In this document: positions 8,691-17,180 of the stretch, one piece after another
How positions within the stretch are numbered: the first letter of the stretch is position 1
How the letters are laid out: every line of letters begins with the position of its first letter
Assembly: GCA_040289295.1 (NCBI GenBank)
Contig: PSLA01000005.1
Span: 1 to 64,000 of the forward strand
DNA: 64,000 nucleotides
Direction of reading: 5' to 3'
Source: J051 sp040289295
GTDB lineage: Bacteria > Armatimonadota > Fimbriimonadia > Fimbriimonadales > ATM1
Notes under the pieces: generated by a model
Seen by the model: only the letters and a program-made list of their open reading frames with translations
Database searches by the model: none
What the model was told of the DNA's origin: nothing
Program-made: the position numbers and the translations under genes

Positions 8691-9782
8691 GTGCAGTTCG
8701 AGGTCGTTCACACCTCGCCGAGCACGCGCGCGCGGGCGGGCGTGTTGAAGCTCCCGCACGGAGTCGTTGAGACGCCCGCGTTCATGCCGGTCGGCACTCA
8801 GGGCGTCGTGAAGACGTTGACGAGCGACGACCTGGAGTCCCTTGAATATGAGATGGTGCTCGCCAATGCGTACCATCTCGCCCTGCGGCCGAGTGCCGAG
8901 CAGATCGCAAAGCTTGGAGGCTTGCATCGCTTCATGGCTTGGCCGCACCCCATTTTGACCGACAGCGGCGGATTCCAAGTGATGAGCCTCGCGCATCAGC
9001 GGAAGGTAACCGAGCGAGGCGTGTGGTTCCGGTCGCACATCGACGGCGCAGAGTTTGACCTCACGCCCGAGCGCGCGCTCGAGATCCAGTCTCTGCTCGG
9101 CGTTGACGTGAGCATGGCGCTTGACGTGTGCCCTCCTTACCCTTGTGAGGAACGGGTTCTGGAGGAGGCAGTGCGACGAACAACACTCTGGGCGGAAAGG
9201 TGCATCGCGGCTCGGCGCAATGGACAAACTCTTTTCGGCATTGTGCAAGGTGGCACGAGCGCGAAGCTACGGCAGCGGTCTTTGGCGGAAGTAACGGCGC
9301 TACCGTTCGAGGGGTTTGCGCTTGGCGGCGTCAGCGTGGGGGAGCCAACGGAACTGCAGCGCCCCATCGTCGCGGAATTCATGCCCAGCCTGCCAGCGGA
9401 CAAGCCCCGGTACTTGATGGGAGTCGGGCAACCGAAGGACATCCTGCATGCGGTCAGGCACGGCGCGGACCTCTTCGACTGCGTGCTTCCGACACGCGCT
9501 GCCAGGCATCATAGCGTGTACACCCTGAAGGGTGTGGTGGATGTAACTACGGCCAGGTGGACGGATCACGCCGGGCCGTGGGACGAAATGAGTGTCTTTC
9601 CTCTAACGGCAAGATACAGCGCAGCTTACGTCCGTCACCTCTTCAAGGCGGGCGAGCCAACGGCTTCAAGAATCGCGACGTTACACAACCTCGCATTCTA
9701 TCGACGGCTGATGCGCGAGATACGAGAGGCGATACTAACCGACAGGTGGGATGCGCTCGAAGAGCGCTACTCCGAGGCGTGA
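8691..9782 (+). CDS. tgt: tRNA-guanine transglycosylase lacking three of the four zinc ligands
   Basis: A 363-residue enzyme that exchanges guanine-34 for preQ1 in queuosine tRNAs. Active-site motifs are intact: LTDSGGFQVMSL (general acid/base Asp), GIVQGG, GGVSVGEP, and FDCVLPTRAARH (nucleophile Asp). In the usual zinc site, C-x-C-x2-C followed by His 26 residues later, this protein has S301, F303 and T306, with only H332 (LHNLAFY) retained; the alignment around it (RYSAAYVRHL) is otherwise clear. The GTG start at 8691 follows the M28 stop by 5 bases with an AGGAGAG sequence; a longer frame upstream overlaps the peptidase and is rejected. Its last 16 bases overlap recO tail to tail. Confidence 0.93.
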   Translation: MQFEVVHTSPSTRARAGVLKLPHGVVETPAFMPVGTQGVVKTLTSDDLESLEYEMVLANAYHLALRPSAEQIAKLGGLHRFMAWPHPILTDSGGFQVMSLAHQRKVTERGVWFRSHIDGAEFDLTPERALEIQSLLGVDVSMALDVCPPYPCEERVLEEAVRRTTLWAERCIAARRNGQTLFGIVQGGTSAKLRQRSLAEVTALPFEGFALGGVSVGEPTELQRPIVAEFMPSLPADKPRYLMGVGQPKDILHAVRHGADLFDCVLPTRAARHHSVYTLKGVVDVTTARWTDHAGPWDEMSVFPLTARYSAAYVRHLFKAGEPTASRIATLHNLAFYRRLMREIREAILTDRWDALEERYSEA

Positions 9783-10489
9783 CCGGTCAACGACTGAACC
9801 AGTGCCTCCCTGGCGGGCAGTCTGCGACCTGCGACTTCTCGCCAAAAGCGCAAGAGAGTGTACGTCGCCTCCACGGACGGGAAATCGTCCGGTGGCGCGT
9901 CTGCATCCTGCAGCGAGCGCAGGGCGTTGAGGAGCGCGCCGCTGCGCCGAAATGCATCACGTGGCGGAGTGGTCCCTTCTTCAAGGACGCCTCCTGACAT
10001 CGGGCTGACGAGCGCAGCCGCGGACCTTCCGCTGCCCCAGTTTGGTCGGAAGCCGATCTGGTCGAGCAGCTCGAGGTCAGCCCATGCGAGCCAAGCGAGC
10101 GGCTCGCAAGGCGCCTCGATGGCTGTTAGGAACCGTTCGGCAAGGTCGTAGGACTCGGGGTGGGGATCTCCTTCTTCGAGACATGCGTCGAGCGACTCGA
10201 GGAAGGTAAGCGCGGCACCCAAGCGCAGATAGTCTTGGCGAACGCGCCCGAAGCTCCTTCTAACTTCAACTTGCGCCAGGACGTTGTTGCGAGGTCCTCT
10301 CACGACCTGACATCGCAGGAGCATGAGCGGCTCCGTGGCCGAAGCAGTTCTTGCGCCCTTCCTTCGTGCGCCGCGTGCCAAGACGTACATCTTGCCCGCC
10401 CCAGGCGTAAGTAGAGAGAGCCGGCGATCGGCTTCACCCAGATCCCAGCGCCGCAGCACGAGAGCATCGAAGCTTTCGGCCCTGCTCAA
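9767..10489 (-). CDS. recO: DNA repair protein RecO
   Basis: A 240-residue protein with the RecO N-terminal OB fold (SFDALVLRRWDLGEADRRLSLLT, YVLARGARRKGAR, TEPLMLLRCQVVRG) and the helical C-terminal part with ELLDQIGFRPNW. RecO loads RecA with RecR and RecF on gapped DNA. The four-cysteine zinc finger present in some RecO proteins (for example Deinococcus) is missing, as it also is in the E. coli protein. Last gene of the run glmU-prs-membrane cluster-recO, 22 bases after the preceding gene. Its end overlaps the convergent tgt gene by 16 bases. Confidence 0.9.
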   Translation of the reverse strand: MSRAESFDALVLRRWDLGEADRRLSLLTPGAGKMYVLARGARRKGARTASATEPLMLLRCQVVRGPRNNVLAQVEVRRSFGRVRQDYLRLGAALTFLESLDACLEEGDPHPESYDLAERFLTAIEAPCEPLAWLAWADLELLDQIGFRPNWGSGRSAAALVSPMSGGVLEEGTTPPRDAFRRSGALLNALRSLQDADAPPDDFPSVEATYTLLRFWREVAGRRLPAREALVQSLTGHASE

Positions 10490-10511
10490 CTCGCTTCAAT
10501 TCTAACACAAA

Positions 10512-11264
10512 TTACAGTTGCGCCCCTAAGCGAAGCCATTCGATGAGGAGATAGTAGGCGCGGTCAATGAACAGCACGAAGCGTGTCATCATCGTCGTTC
10601 CGAAGATAGCGCCGAAGCCGACCATAAGGAGCCACCTTCCCATCAGGGACGTGCGCTGGAGGAACTTGCTCTTCTGCTCGAAGGAGTACACGAAGTAGCT
10701 GAGCACCACGATCCATGTGATAACGACGATCAGGTTGTTGATGGCATCTGGGATGCCCGTTTGCGGACCGGGGATGATGGGTCGGGCTTGGTCGGCAACT
10801 TGAGGCAAGAAGCGGTTCTGAAATGCGTTCAACTGTTGCCCTGCCCACAGGCCGACGATGATGCCAAGCGGAATACGGCTTAGCCAGCCGTGCTTCTTGC
10901 TGAAGACAAAGAAAGCGAGGCAGGCAAGCGGTAAGAGCGCGCCCCAAAGCCACGCTGCATCAACTCCCGGCACCGCCGGCATATCAGCCGTCGCTGTGCG
11001 TTCCGGCACGCCCAGCATCGGAACCCACCATTGCGGCCAGAGCACCTCTTTGACCAACGCGACGACCGAGAAGCCGGTTGCGAGGCCAACGAAAATGTGC
11101 TCGGTGAAGCGATAGAATTTGTTTTCTCGATAGAGAAGAGAATAGAGCCCAAGCGTAAGGATGGCACCGATGGTGATCCGGAGCAGGCTACCGTCTTGCC
11201 AGCGACTATCAGGGCTGAGAAGCTCTCGCCACCACTCGGAAGTGAAGACGCTTTGCGCGAGCAT
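10512..11264 (-). CDS. Polytopic membrane protein of unknown function (cluster gene 6 of 6)
   Basis: A 250-residue protein with about six membrane segments (roughly 31-48, 54-73, 103-121, 129-148, 173-193, 205-240). The N-terminus is WRELLSPDSRWQDGS and a conserved-looking YRFTEHIFVGLATGFSVV segment lies in the second helix pair. I do not recognise the family. It starts immediately after the stop of the preceding gene with no gap, so it is part of the six-gene membrane cluster between prs and recO. Two Trp-rich stretches (WPQWWVP) could lie at the membrane interface. Function unknown. Confidence 0.8.
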   Translation of the reverse strand: MLAQSVFTSEWWRELLSPDSRWQDGSLLRITIGAILTLGLYSLLYRENKFYRFTEHIFVGLATGFSVVALVKEVLWPQWWVPMLGVPERTATADMPAVPGVDAAWLWGALLPLACLAFFVFSKKHGWLSRIPLGIIVGLWAGQQLNAFQNRFLPQVADQARPIIPGPQTGIPDAINNLIVVITWIVVLSYFVYSFEQKSKFLQRTSLMGRWLLMVGFGAIFGTTMMTRFVLFIDRAYYLLIEWLRLGAQL

Positions 11265-12194
11265 CTACGAATGCCTCCCTGTTCGCTTCAATTGGTACAT
11301 TGCAAGGTTACCCATCACGACAGCAAAGATCAGCAGCATCAGCGCGAAAAAGAGTGGGCTCATATACCGCCTCCCTGACGTGAAGTTCTTGTACCCGGGG
11401 TTCTCCGCTGCTGGCCACTCCTTCTCGAGAAGCGACTCGAAATCGAAAGCGCCCTTAGCGCCGATAGCGATGCCGACCAATTGGCCGCTCACATAGTACG
11501 GAATGTTCTCGCCAGACATGACGGCGGTGCACATCAGGCCGAGTTTTGTCTTGGCACGCATGCGCTCGTACCAAAGGTTGATGGTAGAGGAACCTGTAAT
11601 CACGACAACGCACTTTGCGTCGCTGAGGTCCTGAATGCCATCAAAGACTGGAGTCTCAGTGATGCTTCTGCCGCCGATTCGCTTTTCCTTCACTGTATCC
11701 CGGATGTTGTTTACCAAGCCGGAGACGTGCGCTTCCAAGTTCGGGAAGTAGCCCGCAATGACGTAATCTTTGCCCTCTTCGTAGTTGTTGCTGCCCGGCT
11801 CTTGTGCAATCTGGCGGATGATTGGTCGAATGATGTCGGGTATTTGCGGGTCTCCAAGCGTACTGATGCAGAATCGCACCTTCTTGCGCATCAGCAGTCG
11901 CATGAGGGCCTCGAACTGACCGCGACTTTCGCCCCTCGTGCTGTTGGTCCAGTCGCTTTCGATGTACACGAAGTCGCCCTCGTTCAGATTGCTCAGATAG
12001 TCATAGAGGGCCTTGGCCGCCGGATCCTCGACGTTGGGCACGGTGATTGGGTTGATGACAAGAATGGACACGATGATGAAAAGGATGAGGTAGAGCCATC
12101 GCCGGTCAACGGCGTACATGATGTGCCAGAAGCCCTCACCCCCAGCCCCTCTCCCACCTGGAGAGGGGGAGTCGGTTGGAATGTGTTGACTCAT
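11265..12194 (-). CDS. Membrane protein with large extracytoplasmic domain, unknown (cluster gene 5 of 6)
   Basis: A 309-residue protein with membrane segments at about 34-52 and 283-302 and a soluble domain between them. The domain has an alpha/beta look (FVYIESDWTNSTRGESRGQF, VRFCISTLGD, KDYVIAGYFPN, AKCVVVITGSS). The ATG overlaps the upstream stop as TAATG, which supports this start even though residues 8-21 are encoded by a dispersed palindromic repeat (12133-12173). An internal ATG at 12119 (MYAVDRRWLYL) would omit the repeat-encoded part. Not recognised; I suspect a partner-binding component of the membrane complex. Confidence 0.78.
   Translation of the reverse strand: MSQHIPTDSPSPGGRGAGGEGFWHIMYAVDRRWLYLILFIIVSILVINPITVPNVEDPAAKALYDYLSNLNEGDFVYIESDWTNSTRGESRGQFEALMRLLMRKKVRFCISTLGDPQIPDIIRPIIRQIAQEPGSNNYEEGKDYVIAGYFPNLEAHVSGLVNNIRDTVKEKRIGGRSITETPVFDGIQDLSDAKCVVVITGSSTINLWYERMRAKTKLGLMCTAVMSGENIPYYVSGQLVGIAIGAKGAFDFESLLEKEWPAAENPGYKNFTSGRRYMSPLFFALMLLIFAVVMGNLAMYQLKRTGRHS
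12133..12173. repeat. Dispersed palindromic repeat inside a coding region
   Basis: The plus strand reads CCCTCACCCCCAGCCCCTCT, then CCCACCTGGAGAGGGGGAG: two arms CCCCTCTCC and GGAGAGGGG around CACCT, preceded by the CCCTCACCCCCAG tail. This type of element is known as an intergenic repeat scattered in many unrelated bacterial genomes. Here it lies inside the 5' end of a gene and is read as SPSPGGRGAGGEG. Confidence 0.8.
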
Positions 12195-13078
12195 TAGTCT
12201 ACTGCTACCCCCTTCTCAAGCCCGAGCATGATGCGCAGAGCCATCGCCAACAGCCCGAGGCCCAGGCCAAGGTCTATGGCTCGAAGCGCGGGCGTGCTCA
12301 TATTGAGCAGGATCCACGTCTTCATGTTTTCGATTCGGAAGTTTGAGGCAAAGCCTTCGACCGGCAGGCCGGCGGTCACGGCCATCGCAAGGGGGATAAA
12401 GCCGAGCAACACGATTAACGCCACCGCCATCATGATGGTTGCCTCGACCGACCGGATGCGGAAAGCGCGGTACGCCGCAGAAAGGATAAAGAACGCGATC
12501 AAGCTGAACATTGCCGCATCGAGAATCTGCAGCATATCGTTAAAGACAACAGAGAAGGCGGTCTTAACCAGTTCGTGGTTTCCTGGCATCCCAGCGGCTT
12601 CGCGGTTAGAGGCTACCCACTCGCCCAGCCCAATGACGATCATCGCAGCCATCGAAACCAGCAGCACGAGCGAAAACGGCCAGTCTTGCTGACGCTTTGT
12701 CAGCTTCTTCACGTGCACACGCAGAATGCTGAGGACGCCCAGCCCAAGCAAAACGCCGCTTAACACTTGGCTTGCCTGTATGACCTTGTCCATGACAAGG
12801 TTGTATTCGAAGGGCCAGAACGGCAGTGGTGTTATCGGGTTGCTCTCTCCGCTTGCGCGGCGCACCGCCGCTTTCGGCAGAGCCCAGTCGAGAATCCAGA
12901 TAAGCCCCGCAACAAAAATGAAGATTCCTACCAGCGGGCGCCGAAAGTTGCTGGGTATCCGCGAAAGGAGGAACATGAGCACCGCCGACACAAGCGTTGC
13001 TGCGCCGGCGTAGCTGACCACCTGCCAAAGGTTGGCATCCGTTCGCGCCACTGTCCACCGAGCTATCAGGATCTCCAT
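12194..13078 (-). CDS. Polytopic membrane protein of unknown function (cluster gene 4 of 6)
   Basis: A 294-residue protein with about eight membrane segments (roughly 20-40, 48-66, 105-122, 135-155, 185-205, 212-235, 252-270, 272-288). The N-terminus is MEILIARWTVARTDANLW. No catalytic motif is apparent. Six bases separate it from the upstream DUF6754-like gene, and its TAA stop overlaps the next ATG. The tight spacing implies one transcript and probably one complex with its neighbours. I cannot assign a family. Confidence 0.8.
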   Translation of the reverse strand: MEILIARWTVARTDANLWQVVSYAGAATLVSAVLMFLLSRIPSNFRRPLVGIFIFVAGLIWILDWALPKAAVRRASGESNPITPLPFWPFEYNLVMDKVIQASQVLSGVLLGLGVLSILRVHVKKLTKRQQDWPFSLVLLVSMAAMIVIGLGEWVASNREAAGMPGNHELVKTAFSVVFNDMLQILDAAMFSLIAFFILSAAYRAFRIRSVEATIMMAVALIVLLGFIPLAMAVTAGLPVEGFASNFRIENMKTWILLNMSTPALRAIDLGLGLGLLAMALRIMLGLEKGVAVD

Positions 13079-13084
13079 GCGTCT

Positions 13085-13993
13085 CTATCCTCGTGGAATC
13101 TTGCTAATCCAATTGAAGAAGAATTCGTTCCGCGTCGGGTACTCCTGGTCCTCGAGTACTGGCGTGCCCATGTCTTTGAAGTATTGCTTTTGCTCGTCCG
13201 TAAGCGGTCGTATCGACTGGAATGAGTGAACGATCAACGCAACGACGGCGAACCCCATGAAGGTCAGCTTCGCCCAATCCGCTCCGACGAGGCTTCCCAG
13301 CAGAACCGGTTCGCGCCCAAGGTATGCGCTCGCGGCATAGAACTCGTCGCCTAGCAAGACATAGTCGCAAGCAGCGATGAAGAACGGTGTCTGAGTGAAC
13401 TGCGTGGTCGCGGCGACCTGGATGGCGCCAACCATGTTTGCGTTCTCGGCCATGATGAGTGACTCGGCGAAGAAGTCACCCATGTAGAAGGCGGCGGCAA
13501 CCTGATCGCGCCGGATCGTGCCCGCAACCGCCGCGGCAAACGCAAACTGACGGTCGGACACGAACCGAACTGAGTCAACGTCGTACCGGTCCGGGACACC
13601 CTCGGTCTGATAGACGTCTTTCGCAATCTCCTGCGCGACGGCGAATACGGCAGGGTGGTAGTTCAGCAGCCGAATCGGGGTTGCAAAGCGCGCAGCCGTG
13701 CGGATGATTGACGCGAAGATGGTCAATGCCTGCACGGCGATGCCATCCAGTGCTCCCGAAAGGCCCGGCACCATCAATACCGGACGAGCGGTTTCTGTGG
13801 CTCGACCGACTGCCTCGTCAATCTGGTCAAGACCGGCGATGCGGCGGATGGTAACCGAGCCCGCTTTGCGGCGCGCAAGGAAAATGCCCCAGAGGATGTA
13901 GCCGACTACCGCGACCGTCGTGATTACCAACAGCCATCCCCACTTCTGGTATTGGAGGCCAAGGCTGGTAATCTCGTAGTTGCGCTCAGCCAT
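13085..13993 (-). CDS. DUF6754-like membrane protein (cluster gene 3 of 6)
   Basis: A 302-residue protein with an N-terminal membrane segment (about 19-37), a soluble domain that begins GLDQIDEAVGRATETARPVLMVPG, a Gly/Ala-rich stretch (SDRQFAFAAAVAGTIRR) and a second membrane pair (about 185-205 and 238-256). The overall look matches what I remember as DUF6754, a domain of unknown function in Armatimonadota and Chloroflexota; that match is from memory. The ATG overlaps the upstream stop by 8 bases. It is the most recognisable member of the cluster and the best handle for finding the same cluster elsewhere. Confidence 0.78.
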   Translation of the reverse strand: MAERNYEITSLGLQYQKWGWLLVITTVAVVGYILWGIFLARRKAGSVTIRRIAGLDQIDEAVGRATETARPVLMVPGLSGALDGIAVQALTIFASIIRTAARFATPIRLLNYHPAVFAVAQEIAKDVYQTEGVPDRYDVDSVRFVSDRQFAFAAAVAGTIRRDQVAAAFYMGDFFAESLIMAENANMVGAIQVAATTQFTQTPFFIAACDYVLLGDEFYAASAYLGREPVLLGSLVGADWAKLTFMGFAVVALIVHSFQSIRPLTDEQKQYFKDMGTPVLEDQEYPTRNEFFFNWISKIPRG

Positions 13994-14294
13994 TCGTCTT
14001 TGCCTCCGCGCGTGCGTCCCTCCGCGCCTCGATCCGCTGGATCAGCCGTTCGACGTTTTGAGGGCTCGCCATGAATTGCGTGTAGCGGTCAACCCGGTCG
14101 AAGCCTAAGAAAGGCATTAGGAACGGCGAGAACGCGAGCGCGCCGTGCGCGAACACGTTCGCGAGTGGCTTATGCATTTCAAGGAAGAGGATTGCCGGCG
14201 TTTCTAGCCCTCGCTTGCCGACCTCTCCGGCAACCCGCTCAATCATCGCCTCAATCTCATCCTCCGTCAGCGGTTTGTCCCACACTGGCAGCAT
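13986..14294 (-). CDS. Small soluble conserved-looking protein (cluster gene 2 of 6)
   Basis: A 102-residue protein with an acidic start (LTEDEIEAMIERVAGEVGKR), a central segment LFLEMHKPLANVFAHGALAF followed by SPFLMPFLGFDRVDRY, and a basic helical tail (ERLIQRIEARRDARAEAKTNG). The ATG is preceded by GGAG with an 8-base spacer, and it overlaps the end of the upstream gene by 38 bases. The central hydrophobic part may be a membrane-associated helix. Family not recognised; position implies a role with the surrounding membrane proteins. Confidence 0.72.
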   Translation of the reverse strand: MLPVWDKPLTEDEIEAMIERVAGEVGKRGLETPAILFLEMHKPLANVFAHGALAFSPFLMPFLGFDRVDRYTQFMASPQNVERLIQRIEARRDARAEAKTNG

Positions 14295-14712
14295 GTTGTT
14301 CTCTCCAATATGCGATCAGGTCAAGGACGTCCTGTTGCATCGACCCAAAGCGAAGGTATACCCCGCGGAACGGCGCCAGCCTTGAGGAGCGGTCCAGTGG
14401 CGAAAGCTTCACCCCGTCCGTTCCCTCGATTACGCGGCGCACGTCCTTCCATTCGATCTGCGTAAGGCTCCATCCTACCTTCCGACTCGCTCCGCGCGCA
14501 TCCAGGCGGTATCGCACCGGGAGCATGAACTCTGCGGTTGAGCCCAAGATGGCCAAGAAACCCACCAAGAATGCGACAACGTTTCCGAATACCAGCGCCG
14601 AGACTGCCCCGGCGCCCAGCGCCACAAAGGCGACAGCAGCTGCCTTGCCCGGCTCCTCTCTTGCCAGATGCACAGTCCATTCAAGCGTTTGTTCCTCGCC
14701 TTCCCTCTCCAT
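14257..14712 (-). CDS. Small membrane protein with possible PH-like domain (cluster gene 1 of 6)
   Basis: A 151-residue protein with two closely spaced membrane helices (about 26-62, AVAFVALGAGAVSALVFG and AFLVGFLAILG) and a cytoplasmic region VRYRLDARGASRKVGWSLTQ followed by IEWKDVRRVIEGTDGVKL. The W-x-D-V-R-R pattern after a beta strand is reminiscent of bacterial PH-like domains (bPH2/YdbT style), but this is only a resemblance. It starts 30 bases after the prs stop, so the membrane cluster may be read through from glmU-prs. Function unknown. Confidence 0.72.
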   Translation of the reverse strand: MEREGEEQTLEWTVHLAREEPGKAAAVAFVALGAGAVSALVFGNVVAFLVGFLAILGSTAEFMLPVRYRLDARGASRKVGWSLTQIEWKDVRRVIEGTDGVKLSPLDRSSRLAPFRGVYLRFGSMQQDVLDLIAYWREQHAASVGQTADGG

Positions 14713-14742
14713 TAGACTGCTCGGCGCTGCGATTCGATTCGG

Positions 14743-15720
14743 CTAACTCCAGTCGTCGAACAGGCTACTCACGCTGACGTTATGATGGATCCTCCGAATT
14801 GCCTCACCAAGGAGAGGCGCCGCCGACAGCACCGTCAGCTTCGCCACGCGTTTCTGATTCGGGATCGGGATTGTATCGGTGCAGACGATGCGACTAATCG
14901 CGCTTTCCTGCAGCCTCTGCGTGCAATTGGAACTGAAAACCGGGTGGGTGCCCGTCGCGATGACGTCCTTGGCCCCTCGAAGCAAGAGTGCTTCCGCGCC
15001 CTGGATCATCGAGCCGCCGGTGTCGATCATGTCGTCAATCATGATGCACACCTTCCCCTCGACGTTACCGATGATCTCGACGACCTCCACCTTGCCGGGC
15101 TCGGGGCGTCTCTTGGCGATGATGGCAAGCGGCTTGCCCAGTCGCTCCGCCATCGCCCGCGCGCGGGCCACGCCCCCGACATCGGGCGACACGACGACCG
15201 CGTCCATCTCGGCGTAGCCTTCCTCCCGCAAGTAGGTGGCGATCGTCGGGCCGAGAAACAGATGATCTACGGGGATGTCGAAGAAGCCCTGAATCTGGTC
15301 TGCGTGAAGGTCGCAGGCAACCACGCGGCTCGCTCCGGTTTGCGAGATCAGGTCGGCGACCAACCTCGCCGTTACGGGCTCGCGCGGCTTGATCTTCTTG
15401 TCCTGCCTCGCGTAGCCGTAGTACGGCATCACCACCGTGATGCTGCGCGCACTGGCTCGGCGGAACGCGTCGAGCATGATGAGCAACTCCATGATGTTGT
15501 CGTTCGCGGGCTCGCAGGTGGATTGAATGATGAACACATCCGAACCGCGCGCGCTCTCATCCACCTGAACTCGAATCTCGCCGTCGCTGAACTTTGTGCA
15601 AGTCATCCGACCCATCTCGACGCCGAGGTAGTCGGCAATCTTATAGGCTAACTCGGGATTCGAGTTGCCGGTGAAAAGTTTGAGCGACGCGGAGGCGCCG
15701 TTCCCGGAACTTGCCTTCAT
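14743..15720 (-). CDS. prs: Ribose-phosphate pyrophosphokinase (PRPP synthetase)
   Basis: A 325-residue enzyme making PRPP from ribose 5-phosphate and ATP, feeding purine, pyrimidine, His and Trp synthesis (trpD and pyrF are in the window). Motifs: LFTGNSNPELAYKIADYLGV, the SDGEIRVQVDESARGSDVFI segment, PYYGYARQDKK (flexible loop), CDLHADQIQGFFDIPVD, VVVSPDVGGVARARAMA, and the PRPP loop CIMIDDMIDTGGSM. Two starts are possible: 15753, inside glmU with AAGGAGGAG 13 bases upstream, or 15720, where the ATG overlaps the glmU TGA as ATGA. I prefer 15720 because it fits the family N-terminus. Confidence 0.96.
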   Translation of the reverse strand: MKASSGNGASASLKLFTGNSNPELAYKIADYLGVEMGRMTCTKFSDGEIRVQVDESARGSDVFIIQSTCEPANDNIMELLIMLDAFRRASARSITVVMPYYGYARQDKKIKPREPVTARLVADLISQTGASRVVACDLHADQIQGFFDIPVDHLFLGPTIATYLREEGYAEMDAVVVSPDVGGVARARAMAERLGKPLAIIAKRRPEPGKVEVVEIIGNVEGKVCIMIDDMIDTGGSMIQGAEALLLRGAKDVIATGTHPVFSSNCTQRLQESAISRIVCTDTIPIPNQKRVAKLTVLSAAPLLGEAIRRIHHNVSVSSLFDDWS

Positions 15721-17105
15721 TCGCTGCTCTTGGATCGCTTTCTCCTTCGCCATCTCTCGGCGTACTCCTCCTTGTTTACTTGCCTCTCGCGCGCGACCGC
15801 CATGGCGTCGCCAGGAACGTCATGCGTGATGACGCTACCCGCCGCGACGATGGCTCCGTCTCCAATGCTCACCGGAGCGACCAGCGTGCTGTTCGAACCG
15901 ATGAAGGCGTTCTCACCGATGGTTGTCGTGTGCTTCTCGAAGCCGTCGTAGTTGCATGTAATCGTACCCGCGCCGACGTTGGTGCCCGCTCCGACGACCG
16001 CATCACCCAGATAGCTTAGATGAGCCGCGCTCGCGCCATCCCCCAGCTGGGTGTTTTTCGCTTCCACAAAGTTGCCGACCTTGACGCCCTCACCCAGGCA
16101 GCATCCCGGGCGCAGGTTCGCAAATGGGCCGATGCGACAGCTGCGCCCGATGACCGCGCGCTGCACGTGACTCATGAGGATCACCGTTCCGTCGCCCACC
16201 TCTGAGTCCTCGATTCGCGTAAACGGCCCAACCTCGCAGCCGGCGCCGACGCGAGTTCGCCCTCGCAAAACGGTCATTGGGTGCAGCGCGCTGTCTTGCC
16301 CGACGCGCACATCCACCTCAACGAAAGTGGTGCCGGGGTCCTTGATGGTTACGCCTTCCAGCGCCAGGTTCTTCAGCACGCGACGCCGCATCTGCTCGTT
16401 CGCCTCCGCAAGTTGCCAGCGATCGTTCACTCCCATGAGTAACGCGCTGTCCGCGATCGGAACTGCCACCATTCGGCGCCCCGAATCGGCAAAAAGTCGC
16501 ACTACATCAGTTAAATACAACTCACCCTTGGCGTTGTCCGGCTTCAGCAGTGGGAGCGCCTCCCTCAACGCCGACGCACGGGAGGCATAGAAACTGGTGC
16601 AGACCTCGCAGATGGCGCGCTCTTCCTGGTTGGCGTCAACTTCCTCGACGACCCCAAGCACGTCGCCGGTCTCGGAGCGCAAGATGCGACCATAGCCCGT
16701 CGGGTCGTCCATCACACAGGTCGCCAAGGCGCCATCCGCGCCGCTTTCCACGGCGGCGATCATCGCTTTGAAGACGTCCCCAATTACAAGCGGCGCATCT
16801 CCCGGCGCGACGACGACGTAGCCTTCAAACGACCCCAGCGCCTCCAGGCCAGCACGGCACGCGTCGCCGCTTCCCCGCTGTTCTTTCTGGAGCGCAAACT
16901 CCGCCTTCCCTTCCAGCGCTCCGCGGACCTCTTCGGCTCCGCAACCCACGACGCAAACCGTGCGGTGGACCCCAGCCTCCCTGAGCGCGCGCAAGACGTG
17001 CTCCACCATGGGTACGCCGCACACGTCGTGTAAGACCTTCGGCCTGGCGGACTTCATCCGCGTTCCCTTACCTGCGGCGAGGACGATTCCGGCTACTTCT
17101 GCCAT
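15717..17105 (-). CDS. glmU: Bifunctional GlcN-1-P acetyltransferase / GlcNAc-1-P uridyltransferase
   Basis: A 462-residue enzyme supplying UDP-GlcNAc for peptidoglycan and envelope glycans. The N-terminal uridyltransferase domain starts GIVLAAGKGTRMKS and contains the pyrophosphorylase-type DAPLV loop. The C-terminal half is a left-handed beta-helix of hexapeptide repeats (VGPFTRIEDSEVGDGTVILM, IGPFANLRPGCCLGEGVKVG, AHLSYLGDAVVGAGTNVGAG, NYDGFEKHTTTIGENAFIGS). The frame continues to 17147; I chose ATG 17105 (MAEVAGIVLAAGKG) on family length, with 17114 as an alternative. Its TGA overlaps prs as ATGA. Probably the first gene of a unit that runs through prs and the membrane cluster to recO. 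Confidence 0.96.
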   Translation of the reverse strand: MAEVAGIVLAAGKGTRMKSARPKVLHDVCGVPMVEHVLRALREAGVHRTVCVVGCGAEEVRGALEGKAEFALQKEQRGSGDACRAGLEALGSFEGYVVVAPGDAPLVIGDVFKAMIAAVESGADGALATCVMDDPTGYGRILRSETGDVLGVVEEVDANQEERAICEVCTSFYASRASALREALPLLKPDNAKGELYLTDVVRLFADSGRRMVAVPIADSALLMGVNDRWQLAEANEQMRRRVLKNLALEGVTIKDPGTTFVEVDVRVGQDSALHPMTVLRGRTRVGAGCEVGPFTRIEDSEVGDGTVILMSHVQRAVIGRSCRIGPFANLRPGCCLGEGVKVGNFVEAKNTQLGDGASAAHLSYLGDAVVGAGTNVGAGTITCNYDGFEKHTTTIGENAFIGSNSTLVAPVSIGDGAIVAAGSVITHDVPGDAMAVARERQVNKEEYAERWRRRKRSKSSE

Positions 17106-17180
17106 TCGAAGCATATTGTGCACGATTCGTGCCCCACCGCCAAGCACAGCGCCTTTCGACGCACCGCGTCACATCAGGCA

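Noticed and set aside
8430..9248. 272-codon minus-strand frame
   Set aside because: Antisense to the M28 PDZ domain and tgt; no recognisable motif.
14782..15651. 289-codon plus-strand frame
   Set aside because: Antisense to prs, which is a clear full-length gene.
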